Assembly (NCBI RefSeq): GCF_003574835.2
Contig: NZ_CP063196.1
Coordinates: 4,154,001-4,218,000 of the forward strand
Length of the DNA stretch: 64,000 nucleotides
Origin: Thermobifida halotolerans
GTDB taxonomy: Bacteria > Actinomycetota > Actinomycetes > Streptosporangiales > Streptosporangiaceae
Direction: 5' to 3'
How positions within the stretch are numbered: position 1 is the first letter of the stretch; each line of letters starts with the position of its first letter. The notes under the pieces are model-generated. The model saw only the letters and a program-made list of their open reading frames with translations, ran no database searches and was not told where the DNA came from. Below are positions 24,722 through 32,861 of this stretch, piece by piece. Position numbers and translations under genes: made by a program.

Positions 24722-25138
24722 ATGTCCCGTACCTTCGCACGCACCGCGGCAGGCGTGTGCGGGGCGCTCGCCCTGACCGCGGCCTCGGTCGCCGCCACGG
24801 CCGCCCCCGCCGCCGCGTCCCCCGCCGACTGCGAGGCGACCTACGCCGTCACCGCGGAATGGTCCGGCGGGTTCGCCGCCGAAGTCACCGTCAGCAATCC
24901 CGACGGCGGTCCCGTCTCGGGGTGGACCGCCACCTGGACCCTGCTCCCCGAGCAGCAGATCGTCAACGGCTGGAACGGGGTCTTCCAGCAGAACGGACGT
25001 CGAGTCCGGGTTCAGGAGCCCCGGGACTGGTCACCGGACCGCCCGCTCCCCCTCCCCTCGAGCGCCACCTTCGGCTTCACCGCCACCGGCCCGGCATACC
25101 ACATCCCCCGGGACCTCACCTGCTCCCTCGGCTGGTGA
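24722..25138 (+). CDS. secreted stand-alone CBM2 protein
   Basis: A 138-residue secreted protein. The signal peptide (MSRTFARTAAGVCGALALTA) and leader are nearly the same as in the gene at 23455. The mature part is a single CBM2 (CEATYAVTAEWSGGFAAEV, SGWTATWTL, NGWNGVF) ending in a Cys that should pair with the first one. No catalytic domain follows. It does not begin with a His after signal cleavage, so it is not a lytic polysaccharide monooxygenase. It should bind cellulose or xylan outside the cell. It probably arose by tandem duplication of the esterase gene followed by loss of the SGNH domain. Confidence 0.88.
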   Translation: MSRTFARTAAGVCGALALTAASVAATAAPAAASPADCEATYAVTAEWSGGFAAEVTVSNPDGGPVSGWTATWTLLPEQQIVNGWNGVFQQNGRRVRVQEPRDWSPDRPLPLPSSATFGFTATGPAYHIPRDLTCSLGW

Positions 25139-25158
25139 GCCGAGCCCCGACACCGGTC

Positions 25159-25185
25159 GCCCCGTCCGCGCAACACGGACGGGGC
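25159..25185. terminator. terminator between convergent genes
   Basis: A perfect 10-bp stem (GCCCCGTCCG and complement) with a 7-nt loop lies 20 bp after the CBM2-only gene and 13 bp from the end of the opposing DUF3618 gene. Confidence 0.75.
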
Positions 25186-25198
25186 GCCGTGGCAGTGG

Positions 25199-25879
25199 TC
25201 ACGGGCTTCCCGGACCGCTGCCCGACCTGGCGGTCTGCTCCATCTGCTCGCGCGACCGCTGGGTCTCCTGCTGGGCTGCCTCGCGTGTCTCCTGCCCGGC
25301 CTGGGTCGCGGTCTCCTTGATCTGCCCCGCGGCCTGCTGCGCGGACTCACGGGCGTCATCCCTGACCCGTTCGGCGGACTCCGTCAGCGACTGCCGGACC
25401 GGCTCGACCGCGTCGCCCATCTGCTCCCTGATGCGCCGGGCCGCCTGACGTTCGGTCTGGCTGTCGGAGATCAGGGAGGCCACCAGCAGTCCGGCGCCGA
25501 ACGCGATGAGCCCGGCGGCCAGCGGGTTGCCCTGGGTCCGCTGCGCGGCCTGCCCCGGCATCGACTTCACCGTCTCCGTGGCCTGTCCCATGCCGCTTCT
25601 GACATTCTCCGTGGCCTGTCCCATGCCACTCCTGACGTTCTCCGTGGCCGCTCCGGCGCGGTCCTGCACGCTGTGGCCCGCCTCGCGGAAGGTGTCCCGG
25701 TCCGGAGCCCTGCCCATCACCCGTTCCTTCAGCCCCCGCGCCTTGTCGCGGACCTGCTCGGTGCGGCGCTGCGCCATCCGCTTGGGGCTGGCCCGATCGG
25801 CGATCCGGTCGACGTCGTCGCGCAACTCCGCCCGGGTCACCTCGATGTCGTTCCTTATCTCGTCGGGTGTTTGGCCCAT
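25199..25879 (-). CDS. DUF3618-family protein
   Basis: A 226-residue protein. The N-terminus TPDEIRNDIEVTRAELRDDV matches DUF3618. A repeated 11-residue unit (ATENVRSGMGQ, twice, then a variant) follows, then one membrane helix (LAAGLIAFGAGLLVASLIS). A long amphipathic, charged and Gln-rich C-terminus is likely helical or coiled coil. It is the last gene of a three-gene operon. The start overlaps the preceding gene by 25 bp. Such proteins are common in actinobacterial envelopes and have LEA-like repeats, but no function is established. Confidence 0.75.
   Translation of the reverse strand: MGQTPDEIRNDIEVTRAELRDDVDRIADRASPKRMAQRRTEQVRDKARGLKERVMGRAPDRDTFREAGHSVQDRAGAATENVRSGMGQATENVRSGMGQATETVKSMPGQAAQRTQGNPLAAGLIAFGAGLLVASLISDSQTERQAARRIREQMGDAVEPVRQSLTESAERVRDDARESAQQAAGQIKETATQAGQETREAAQQETQRSREQMEQTARSGSGPGSP
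25574..25639 (-). repeat. 33-bp tandem duplication in the DUF3618 gene
   Basis: Two adjacent 33-bp units (25574-25606 and 25607-25639) differ at three positions and encode the 11-residue repeats. A partial third unit follows. Confidence 0.85.
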
Positions 25880-26292
25880 TGCGCGTCCTCCTTGAGCGTC
25901 TCGACGGTCTGTTCGGGCTTGGGGGACACCTTGCGCATCCTGTTGCGGCCGAGCGCGGCCAACACCGCGGCGGCGATCGCCCACAGCGCGGCCACGATCA
26001 GCGCCGCCCAGCCTGCGTCCATCAAGTTCGCCAGCGCGTACACCAGGGCGAAGCTCACCAGGTTCAAAAACAGCAGTCCCGCTATGGCTGCCCCGGCGAG
26101 CATCGCGGCGGCCTTGCCCGCCTTGATGCCCTCCTCACGGAGCTCGGCCCTGGCCAGGCTGAGCTCCTGGCGGAACAGCTTCTGCAGATCGCTTGTCGCC
26201 TCGCTGATCAGCTCACCCAGCGAACCCTGGTCGCGCGTCCGTTCCTGCACTCCCGGCTCGCCGCCGGGGCGGGGAACCTGCGGTGTGGCCAT
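25855..26292 (-). CDS. phage-holin-superfamily-like membrane protein
   Basis: A 145-residue protein. It has a polar N-terminus, then an amphipathic helix (LISEATSDLQKLFRQELSLA), and two strong membrane helices (AAMLAGAAIAGLLFLNLVSF and AALIVAALWAIAAAVLAAL). The C-terminus is polar. This pattern is that of the actinobacterial phage holin family/DUF1469 proteins, which are chromosomal and not proven holins. The ATG at 26292 has a GGGAGGTTG ribosome-binding site. It lies 1 bp after the upstream gene and overlaps the DUF3618 gene by 25 bp. Confidence 0.75.
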   Translation of the reverse strand: MATPQVPRPGGEPGVQERTRDQGSLGELISEATSDLQKLFRQELSLARAELREEGIKAGKAAAMLAGAAIAGLLFLNLVSFALVYALANLMDAGWAALIVAALWAIAAAVLAALGRNRMRKVSPKPEQTVETLKEDAQWAKHPTR

Positions 26293-26293
26293 G

Positions 26294-26935
26294 TCAACCT
26301 CCCTCTCCGAATCGCGACCGGTCGTACGGAGAGTCGTGCGGCGGCACGTCGTACCGGGCGGGCTCTTCCTGGCGCGGTCGCGGAGTGCTCTGGACCGGTC
26401 CGGGGGCGGAGTTCTCGATCGTCCCGGACGGCTGCTGGGACTCCCGCGTCTCCTTGGACATCGCCTTCGCCAACCGCCCGACCGCGAATCCGGCAAGGGC
26501 TGCTCCGGCGAGGAAGGCTCCGGGGCGCCGCCGCGCGAACGTGCGCAACTCGTCGGTCACGCCCTCGACCCCGCGCCGGTCCAGGAAGTCCGCGGTGTTG
26601 CGTCCGCTGTCGGCGATCCGCTGCACGGCGCCGCGCACCGGCGAGTCGGTCTCGGACCTGTCCGCCATGGACGCCAGGTCGTCCGACCACCCGCGTAGCA
26701 GCTCCGCGGCACGCTGGGTCTGGGTGCGTGTCTCCTCGCCGATCCGGTCACGCATCCTCGCGGTCACGTCCTGGACCTGGGAACGGGACTCGTCGACAAC
26801 GCCACGAGCCTGCTCCTTCGCGGCCGTGGCGACCTCGCCCGTGGACTGGCGGGCCTGACCCATGGCCTCCGACGCTTTCTCCTTCGCCTGGCCGGACCGT
26901 CCTCCTGATCCGGGGGGCGCGGTCTCATATGCCAT
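26294..26935 (-). CDS. LEA-like/apolipoprotein-like envelope protein
   Basis: A 213-residue protein that begins the operon. The first 130 residues are amphipathic, rich in Ala, Gln, Glu and Arg (SGQAKEKASEAMGQARQSTG and similar), suggesting long surface helices. A glycine-zipper-type helix (AFLAGAALAGFAVGRLAKAM) follows, and the tail is polar and Pro-rich. ATG 26935 is preferred over GTG 26944 because AGAGG is spaced 8 nt from it. With the two downstream genes it forms a set often seen together in actinobacteria; I infer a membrane or stress role. Confidence 0.65.
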   Translation of the reverse strand: MAYETAPPGSGGRSGQAKEKASEAMGQARQSTGEVATAAKEQARGVVDESRSQVQDVTARMRDRIGEETRTQTQRAAELLRGWSDDLASMADRSETDSPVRGAVQRIADSGRNTADFLDRRGVEGVTDELRTFARRRPGAFLAGAALAGFAVGRLAKAMSKETRESQQPSGTIENSAPGPVQSTPRPRQEEPARYDVPPHDSPYDRSRFGEGG

Positions 26936-27266
26936 TACCGCCACCTCTTCGTCTCGGCTCTGTGCGGTTGCTGGTGTTCGCAGCTACCCACAGCACCTGC
27001 GGGCATTCCTGTCCCCGGGGCCGTTCGGGAACGCACAGCACCGGATCCGGTACGTGACAGGGCGGATCGGCCGGTGGTGCGGCGGTGGAAAAGTGACCGG
27101 CACGGCGGAGTCGGCCCGGTCTCCGCCATGGCCGCGTCCCTGTCGGCGCGTTCGCCGCGGGTCCGGGCGGGGCAGCCGGACCCGCGGCGCCTCATCCACC
27201 GGCCGCCGGCCCCCTGTCGGCCTCCCCGGTGCGGCGCCGACGGCGCCCGCCCAGTACCAAGGAACC
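26936..27266. other. divergent intergenic region
   Basis: A 331-bp region between the envelope operon and the MFS gene. No gene is seen. ACCGGATCCGGT at 27040-27051 is a perfect 12-bp palindrome and the only notable element. Confidence 0.4.
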
Positions 27267-28481
27267 ATGTCCTTCTTTCCCCCGCGGCACCGGAACCGCG
27301 GCGGCAACCACGCTCCCGGCCCGCTCGCCGAACGGGGCTTCCTGCTGCTGCTGGTGACGACGTTGGGCATGTTCGCCAACCACGCCCCCCTGCTGTCCGT
27401 CGTCCCCCTGTGGTCCGCCGAGGGAGGCTCGGGACACGGTGGGGTGGGCGCCACGACCGGTGTGACCATGGCGACGACCGTGGGCATCCAGTTGTGCATG
27501 GGCCCCCTGCTGCGGCGGTTCGGTCCCTACCGGCTCCTGGCGGCCGGAGGGCTGCTGCTCGGCGTGCCGACGTTCGGCTACCCGCTCTCCGCCGACCTGG
27601 CCTGGGTGCTGTCCGTCTCGGCGGTGCGCGGTCTCGGCTTCGGGATCATCACCGTGGCCGGCAGCGCGCTGGTCGCCGAACTGACCACGCCCGCGCAGCG
27701 CGGCAGGGCCGTGGGATGGTACGGGATCGCCGTCGGCCTGCCCCAGGTCGTGTTCCTGCCACTGGGGGTGTGGGCCGCCGAGTCGTTCGGTTTCACCATG
27801 GTCTTCCTGGTCACGGGCGCGTCGAGCGCCCTGGCCGCTCCCCTGGTGGTCGCGGGGATGCCGCGGCGGCGCGCGGGCGGCGGGACGCCGCTGCGGGGCG
27901 GCCCGCGCTCCGCCGCCGGACGGCTGCGCCCCCTGGCCGCCCCGGGGACCCTCATGGTCGTCTCGGCGTGCGCGCTGGGCGGCATCACCTCGTTCCTGCC
28001 CCTGGCTCTGGAGGGGGCCGCGGCCGCTCCCGCCGCGCTGTTCACGCTCTCCGCCGCGATGATCGCCGGACGCTGGGCGGCGGGGGCGTGGAGCGACCGC
28101 ACCGGCATGGGGCGCCTGCTGGTTCCCGGCACGGTGATGTGCGCCGCGGGCATGGGCGGTCTCGCGGCCGCGGCCGCCGCACTGCCGGTCCCGGCCGTGG
28201 CGGCGGCGGCGCTCTACGGGTTCGGCTTCGGCGCCCTGCAGAACGACACCCTGGTGGTGATGTTCCACCGTGCCGGGCCGCGGGGCCACGGCACGGCCAG
28301 CGCGGTGTGGAACATCGCCTTCGACGCGGGCACCGGGGTGGGCTCGGTGTCGGCCGGAGTGCTCGCCCAGACGGTGGAGATCCCCGGCGCCTACTCCGTC
28401 GCCGCGGTCCTGATCACCGCCGCCGTCCCGCTCGCCTGGAACGACGCCCGCCGCGAGCGCGACACCGCCCGGACCCCCTGA
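27267..28481 (+). CDS. MFS transporter
   Basis: A 404-residue membrane protein with about 12 helices. The MFS pattern includes LLLLVTTLGMFANHAPLLSV in helix 1, a motif A-like loop, RGLGFGIITVAGSALVAEL, and TPAQRGRAVGWYGIAVGLPQ in the first half. The ATG at 27267 has AAGGAA about 6 nt upstream; the frame is open further upstream but not membrane-like. It converges with the reductase gene at 28487. The substrate is unknown; such small MFS proteins often export drugs or metabolites. Confidence 0.85.
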   Translation: MSFFPPRHRNRGGNHAPGPLAERGFLLLLVTTLGMFANHAPLLSVVPLWSAEGGSGHGGVGATTGVTMATTVGIQLCMGPLLRRFGPYRLLAAGGLLLGVPTFGYPLSADLAWVLSVSAVRGLGFGIITVAGSALVAELTTPAQRGRAVGWYGIAVGLPQVVFLPLGVWAAESFGFTMVFLVTGASSALAAPLVVAGMPRRRAGGGTPLRGGPRSAAGRLRPLAAPGTLMVVSACALGGITSFLPLALEGAAAAPAALFTLSAAMIAGRWAAGAWSDRTGMGRLLVPGTVMCAAGMGGLAAAAAALPVPAVAAAALYGFGFGALQNDTLVVMFHRAGPRGHGTASAVWNIAFDAGTGVGSVSAGVLAQTVEIPGAYSVAAVLITAAVPLAWNDARRERDTARTP

Positions 28482-28486
28482 GGGGG

Positions 28487-29485
28487 TCAGAACCGCGCGG
28501 GAACGCGCTCCTCCTCCGGGGGCGGTCCCGGCGGGGTGCCGTCACCGAACGGGCGGCCTCCCAGGACCTCCCGGCCGTGCGGGGTGCGCCAGCCCGACAG
28601 GTCCGGGCCGAGCGGCACGATCCCCGACGGGTTGATCTCGCGGTGCACCACGTAGTAGTGCCGCTTGATGTGGTCGAAGTCCACGGTGTCGCCGATTCCC
28701 GGGGTCTGGAACAGGTCGCGGGCGTAGGCCCACAGCACCGGCATCTCGGTGAGCTTGTTCCGGTTGCACTTGAAGTGGCCGTGGTAGACGGCGTCGAAGC
28801 GCACCAGCGTGACGAACAGCGCGATGTCGGCGACGGTGATGCTGTCGCCGACCAGGTAGCGCCGCGTCGCGAGGTGGTCGGACAGCGCGTCGAGCCGGTC
28901 GAACAGCGCGGTGAAGGCACGCTCGTAGGTCTGCTGGGTCCGGGCGAACCCGCACATGTACACCCCGTTGTTGACGTCGCGGAAGATCGCGTCGCTGATC
29001 TCCTCGATCTCCTCGCGCAGCGGTTCGGGGTACAGGTCCGGCGCGCCCTCGCGGTGCAGGTCCCGCCACTCGGTGGCCAGCTCGGCGGGCAGCCGCAGGT
29101 AGTCGTTGGTGACGAGTTTCCCGCTGGGGACGTCCACGATGGCGGGCACGCTCACCCCGCCGGTGTACTCGGGGTCGCGGGCGTGGTAGGCCTCGGCCAG
29201 GTAGCGGATGCCGAGGACCGGGTCGCGGTCGTCCGGATCGAGGGTGAACCGCCAGCTCCGCTCGTCCTGGACGGGGTCGGCCACGGCCAGCGAGAGCGCC
29301 GGTTCCAGTCCCAGCAGCCGCCGGGCGATCATCGACCGGTTGGCCCACGGGCAGGCGCGGCTCACCACCAGCCGGTACCGTCCCGGTTCCACCGGCCACC
29401 CCTCGGCGCCGTCCGCGGTGATGCGGTCGACGAAGCGGCTCGGTGACCGCTTGAACTCCGGCTTGTCTGACTTGTCGGCAACCAT
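28487..29485 (-). CDS. glutathionyl-hydroquinone-reductase-like protein
   Basis: A 332-residue cytoplasmic protein of the ECM4/YqjG type, glutathione-S-transferase fold. The N-terminal thioredoxin-like part carries SRACPWANR with catalytic Cys45. The C-terminal helical domain has AIFRDVNNGVYMCGFARTQQ, LVGDSITVADIALFVTLVRF and HYYVVHREINPSGIVPLGP, all typical. Related enzymes reduce S-glutathionyl-hydroquinones; actinobacteria use mycothiol instead of glutathione, so a mycothiol conjugate is a likely substrate (inference). The ATG at 29485 is the family start. It converges with the MFS gene, 5 bp apart. Confidence 0.88.
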   Translation of the reverse strand: MVADKSDKPEFKRSPSRFVDRITADGAEGWPVEPGRYRLVVSRACPWANRSMIARRLLGLEPALSLAVADPVQDERSWRFTLDPDDRDPVLGIRYLAEAYHARDPEYTGGVSVPAIVDVPSGKLVTNDYLRLPAELATEWRDLHREGAPDLYPEPLREEIEEISDAIFRDVNNGVYMCGFARTQQTYERAFTALFDRLDALSDHLATRRYLVGDSITVADIALFVTLVRFDAVYHGHFKCNRNKLTEMPVLWAYARDLFQTPGIGDTVDFDHIKRHYYVVHREINPSGIVPLGPDLSGWRTPHGREVLGGRPFGDGTPPGPPPEEERVPARF

Positions 29486-29681
29486 GCGGGCCCCTCCTGT
29501 CCGTCCTGTCCATAGCGTGTCACCCCGCCCGCGGCCGGTTCCCGGGGGCTCCCCGTCCCGGATCGGTGCGGGTGGTCTGCCGGTCCACTTCCCACCGGTG
29601 CGGCCACATCCCCGGACGATCCGTGATTTCCCGGTATCTCGCCTCCGACTGGGTAGGGGGTGGCCCGTCAGGGGGGTCAAC

Positions 29682-30194
29682 ATGAAGCTCAACAGGGACC
29701 GGCCGACCGAGCGTCGGCTCAGCAACGTCTACCGCTTCGGCGCCGGACTGACCGGTGCGGCACTGGTCGTCTTCGGTCTACTCAACGCGGCGGGGCGGAC
29801 CGTGTTCCTCACCGACGGGGGCGAGGTGGTCCCGGGGGTCTCCACCGCCGAGGCCACCGGTTTCCTCGCGGTGGCACTCGGGTCGCTCCTGGTCGGCGGA
29901 GCGGTCGTCGGCGGAACGTTCGCCTCCAGCCTCAGCATCGTGCTGGGCGCGGTCTTCGTCCTGGGCGGCCTGGTGTCCCTGGTGCTGCTGGACACCCCGT
30001 ACAACCTGCTGGCCCTGCGCCTGCCGAACGTGATCTCCGGTTTCGTCGTCGGCGTGGCGCTGCTGACGTCCGGCATGTACGGGCGGTTCAGCGGCCGTCT
30101 GCCCTACGACAACCCGTACTGGCGCTCCCGCCACCCGCACGCCGTCGAGGAGCCGCCCCGACGGCTGCGTCCCTTCCACGTGGGACGAGGATGA
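29682..30194 (+). CDS. DUF4383-family membrane protein
   Basis: A 170-residue protein with four predicted membrane helices (GLTGAALVVFGLLNAAG, FLAVALGSLLVGGAVVG, LSIVLGAVFVLGGLVSLVLL, VISGFVVGVALLTSGMY). The cytoplasmic tail has YDNPYWRSRHPHAVEE. This matches the small four-helix DUF4383 proteins of actinobacteria. The ATG at 29682 is supported by the typical short polar N-terminus. Its stop overlaps the start of the next gene (ATGA at 30191), so the two are translationally coupled. Confidence 0.75.
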   Translation: MKLNRDRPTERRLSNVYRFGAGLTGAALVVFGLLNAAGRTVFLTDGGEVVPGVSTAEATGFLAVALGSLLVGGAVVGGTFASSLSIVLGAVFVLGGLVSLVLLDTPYNLLALRLPNVISGFVVGVALLTSGMYGRFSGRLPYDNPYWRSRHPHAVEEPPRRLRPFHVGRG

Positions 30195-31666
30195 GTACGG
30201 TGGTGACGCTGGTCACGGGTGCGAGCGGCTACATCGGCGGTCGGCTCGTGCCCGAACTGCTGGGCTCCGGTCACCGGGTGCGCTGTCTGGCCCGCTCCCC
30301 GGAGAAGCTCCGCGACCACCCGTGGCGCGCGGACGTGGACGTCGTGCGGGGGGACGTGCTGGACCGGGAGAGCCTGGCTCCGGCTCTGGAGGGCGTGCAC
30401 ACCGCCTACTACCTGGTGCACTCGATGGGCGGTGGGACCGACTTCGCCCGCCGGGACGAGCGGGGGGCGCGCAACTTCGCCGCCGCCGCCCACGCCGCCG
30501 GGGTCCGCCGCATCGTCTACCTCGGCGGCCTCACCCCGAAGGGGGGCCGCCTCTCCCCGCACCTGCGTTCCCGGGCCCAGGTGGGCGACATCCTCCTGGC
30601 CTCGCCCGTGCCGACAGCGGTGCTGCGGGCCGCGGTCATCGTCGGCTCGGGTTCGGCCTCCTTCGAGATGCTGCGCCACCTCACCGAGCGGCTTCCGGTG
30701 ATGACCACTCCCCGCTGGGTGGCCACCCGCGTGCAGCCGGTCGCGGTACGGGACGTGCTACGCCTGCTCGCGCGGTGCGCGGAACTGCCCGCCGACGTCA
30801 ACCGCGCCTTCGACGTCGGCGGACCGGACGTCCTCACCTACGCCGAGATGATCCAGCGGTTCGCCCGCGTCGCCGGAATCCGGCGGAGGCTGATCATTCC
30901 CGTCCCGGTGCTCTCCCCCGGCCTGTCGAGCCTGTGGGTGGGCGTGGTCACCCCGGTTCCGGCCGCTGTCGCGCGCCCCCTGGTGGAGTCGCTGCGCAAC
31001 GAGGTGGTCTGCCGCGAGAACGATCTGGCCGACCTGCTCGACGACCACGACCGGATGGGCTTCGACGAGGCGGTGCGCCTGGCGCTGCGCCGTGTCCGGG
31101 AGGCGCGGGTGGACACCCGGTGGTCGTCCGCTGCCTGGCCGTCGGCCCCCGCGGACCCGCTGCCCACCGACCCGGACTGGGCGGGCGGCTCGCTGTACGT
31201 CGACGAGCGGGTCCGCGCGGTCGCGGCGCCCCGCGAGGCGCTGTGGCGGGTCATCGAGGGAATCGGCGGCGCGCGCGGCTGGTACTCGTGGCCGCTGGCG
31301 TGGGCGGCGCGCGGCTGGCTGGACCGGTTGGGCGGCGGGGTGGGTCTGCGGCGGGGACGCCGCGACCCGGACCGACTGCGCGTGGGCGACTCCCTCGACT
31401 TCTGGCGGGTCGAGGAGATCGAACGCGGTGCGCTGCTGCGGCTGCGCGCCGAGATGCGGCTGCCCGGATCGGCCTGGCTGGAGTTGCGCGCGGACACCGA
31501 GAACGGGACCACCCGCTACCGGCAGCGCGCGCTGTTCCGCCCGCGCGGCCTCGGCGGCCACCTGTACTGGCACGGCGTCACCGTCTTCCACGGGATCGTC
31601 TTCGACTCGATGGCCACCAACATCGCCGCCGCGGCCGTACGCGAGTCCGCCCACCAACCGGCGTGA
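30191..31666 (+). CDS. NAD(P)-binding epimerase-like protein with DUF2867 domain
   Basis: A 491-residue fusion. Residues 1-300 form an atypical SDR/NmrA-like domain: VTLVTGASGYIGGRLVPEL (dinucleotide-binding Gly motif), YYLVHSMGGG, and RIVYLGGLTP in place of the usual catalytic Ser region. The last 150 residues (WYSWPLAWAARGWLDRLGGG, GDSLDFWRVEEIE, RQRALFRPRGLGGHLYW) form a DUF2867 domain. This two-domain layout is common in actinobacteria; the substrate is unknown. It is coupled to the DUF4383 gene. Confidence 0.85.
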   Translation: MSTVVTLVTGASGYIGGRLVPELLGSGHRVRCLARSPEKLRDHPWRADVDVVRGDVLDRESLAPALEGVHTAYYLVHSMGGGTDFARRDERGARNFAAAAHAAGVRRIVYLGGLTPKGGRLSPHLRSRAQVGDILLASPVPTAVLRAAVIVGSGSASFEMLRHLTERLPVMTTPRWVATRVQPVAVRDVLRLLARCAELPADVNRAFDVGGPDVLTYAEMIQRFARVAGIRRRLIIPVPVLSPGLSSLWVGVVTPVPAAVARPLVESLRNEVVCRENDLADLLDDHDRMGFDEAVRLALRRVREARVDTRWSSAAWPSAPADPLPTDPDWAGGSLYVDERVRAVAAPREALWRVIEGIGGARGWYSWPLAWAARGWLDRLGGGVGLRRGRRDPDRLRVGDSLDFWRVEEIERGALLRLRAEMRLPGSAWLELRADTENGTTRYRQRALFRPRGLGGHLYWHGVTVFHGIVFDSMATNIAAAAVRESAHQPA

Positions 31667-32001
31667 TCCGGACCACAGCGTGAAGGGCGTGCTGCGCGGG
31701 CCCACCGTCACCGGTGGGGGCGTCAGCGCGGCCGGTGCGGCGTCGGCCGCGACCTTCGCCGCTGGTCGCGGTGCCGCCGCGGCCGTTCCCGCTCCGGTCG
31801 GCGTTCCTGGCCGCTCTCGGAGTGCTGCTGGACGCACTGGTCGTGCGCTCCCCGACGGTTTGCGCACTCGGTCCGGACGTGGGCCGCGCGATGGGGATGG
31901 CCCCAGCCGACCGGCCCGCCGGTCCTGCCCCCGGGCGCGTCCCGCACCGGCTTCGGGCGGGGCGTCTCCGGAGGCTTCCCGACAGCTCCGCCGCCCCGGG
32001 A
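31667..32001. other. gene-free convergent intergenic region
   Basis: A 335-bp stretch between the SDR-DUF2867 gene and the end of the first maleylpyruvate-isomerase-like gene. No gene, repeat or clear terminator was recognised. Confidence 0.35.
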
Positions 32002-32754
32002 TCAGGACCAGACCACGTGGGCCCTGGTACGCCACAGCTCCAGGACGGAAGCGTCCCCGGTCACGGTGAGACCGGTGGCGCCGCGCCGGTTCCACAGCAG
32101 CGCGTACAGGTCACCGGCGTTCCCGGTGACCGTGCACTCGGCGGCGCCCTCGGCCCGTTCGGTGTCCACGCCGTGCGGCGCGATGGTGACCAGCCAGGCG
32201 TCGCCGGTGTCGACGGCCCGCACGGCCAGCGTGCGGGGCGGGTCGGCGGTGATCCGCCCGTTGCGTCGGGCGAAGAAGCCGAAGAGCAGCTCGTCGACGC
32301 CGTCGACCGCGAGGTCGGCGGACACCGCAGCGGTGCCGCCCGCCGCCGCCTCGGCGTCCATCCGGTGCACCGCGGTCTCGTGGGCCTGGCGGCGCGCCCA
32401 GAACGCGACCGGGGAGGGAGCGGGCAGGAAACTCCAGCACTCGACCGCGGGATCCGCCGCCGCCAGGGTCTCCACGAGCCGGGTGTGCCCCTCACGGAAC
32501 CAGTCGACCAGTCCGCCGTCGTCCGGCCGGGTCCCCGTGATCCGCTTCGCGTCCTCCGCTCCCGGCGGCCGGGCGAGCGGCCCGCCCACGATCGCCGCCG
32601 CCCAGCGGTGTACCCCGCCGGTGTGCCGCAGCAGGTCCCGCACCCGCCAGTCGGGGCAGGTGGGAACCTTCGCGTCCAGTCCAGCGGCCTCGGCGGCGTC
32701 GGCCATGCGCGCACCCTCCACGCGCAACCAGTGGACATGCTCGTCCCGTTCCAC
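32002..32754 (-). CDS. maleylpyruvate-isomerase-family protein, copy 1
   Basis: A 250-residue protein of the mycothiol-dependent maleylpyruvate isomerase/DinB-like fold. The N-terminal four-helix part has VPTCPDWRVRDLLRHTGGVH and ARRQAHETAVHRMDAE, with His residues placed as metal ligands (RHTGGVH, HETAVH). The C-terminal SCP2-like part ends with TVTGDASVLELWRTRAHVVW. The GTG at 32754 is chosen by comparison with the neighbour copy; GAGGAG lies 8 nt upstream. It is 107 bp downstream of its paralogue. The real substrate is unknown. Confidence 0.85.
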   Translation of the reverse strand: MERDEHVHWLRVEGARMADAAEAAGLDAKVPTCPDWRVRDLLRHTGGVHRWAAAIVGGPLARPPGAEDAKRITGTRPDDGGLVDWFREGHTRLVETLAAADPAVECWSFLPAPSPVAFWARRQAHETAVHRMDAEAAAGGTAAVSADLAVDGVDELLFGFFARRNGRITADPPRTLAVRAVDTGDAWLVTIAPHGVDTERAEGAAECTVTGNAGDLYALLWNRRGATGLTVTGDASVLELWRTRAHVVWS

Positions 32755-32861
32755 CGTCACCTCTCCTCGTCTCCGGGGGTCGTGCCGCTTCGGAGACCCC
32801 CCGGGCACGTCGGCGGAGAGGGGTCTCTGCGGGTTCGGGGCCGTTCGGCGTCCGTGCCGCC

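Noticed and set aside
25855-26292. Phage holin as evidence for a prophage
   Set aside because: The family is common as a chromosomal gene in actinobacteria, and no other phage gene is nearby.
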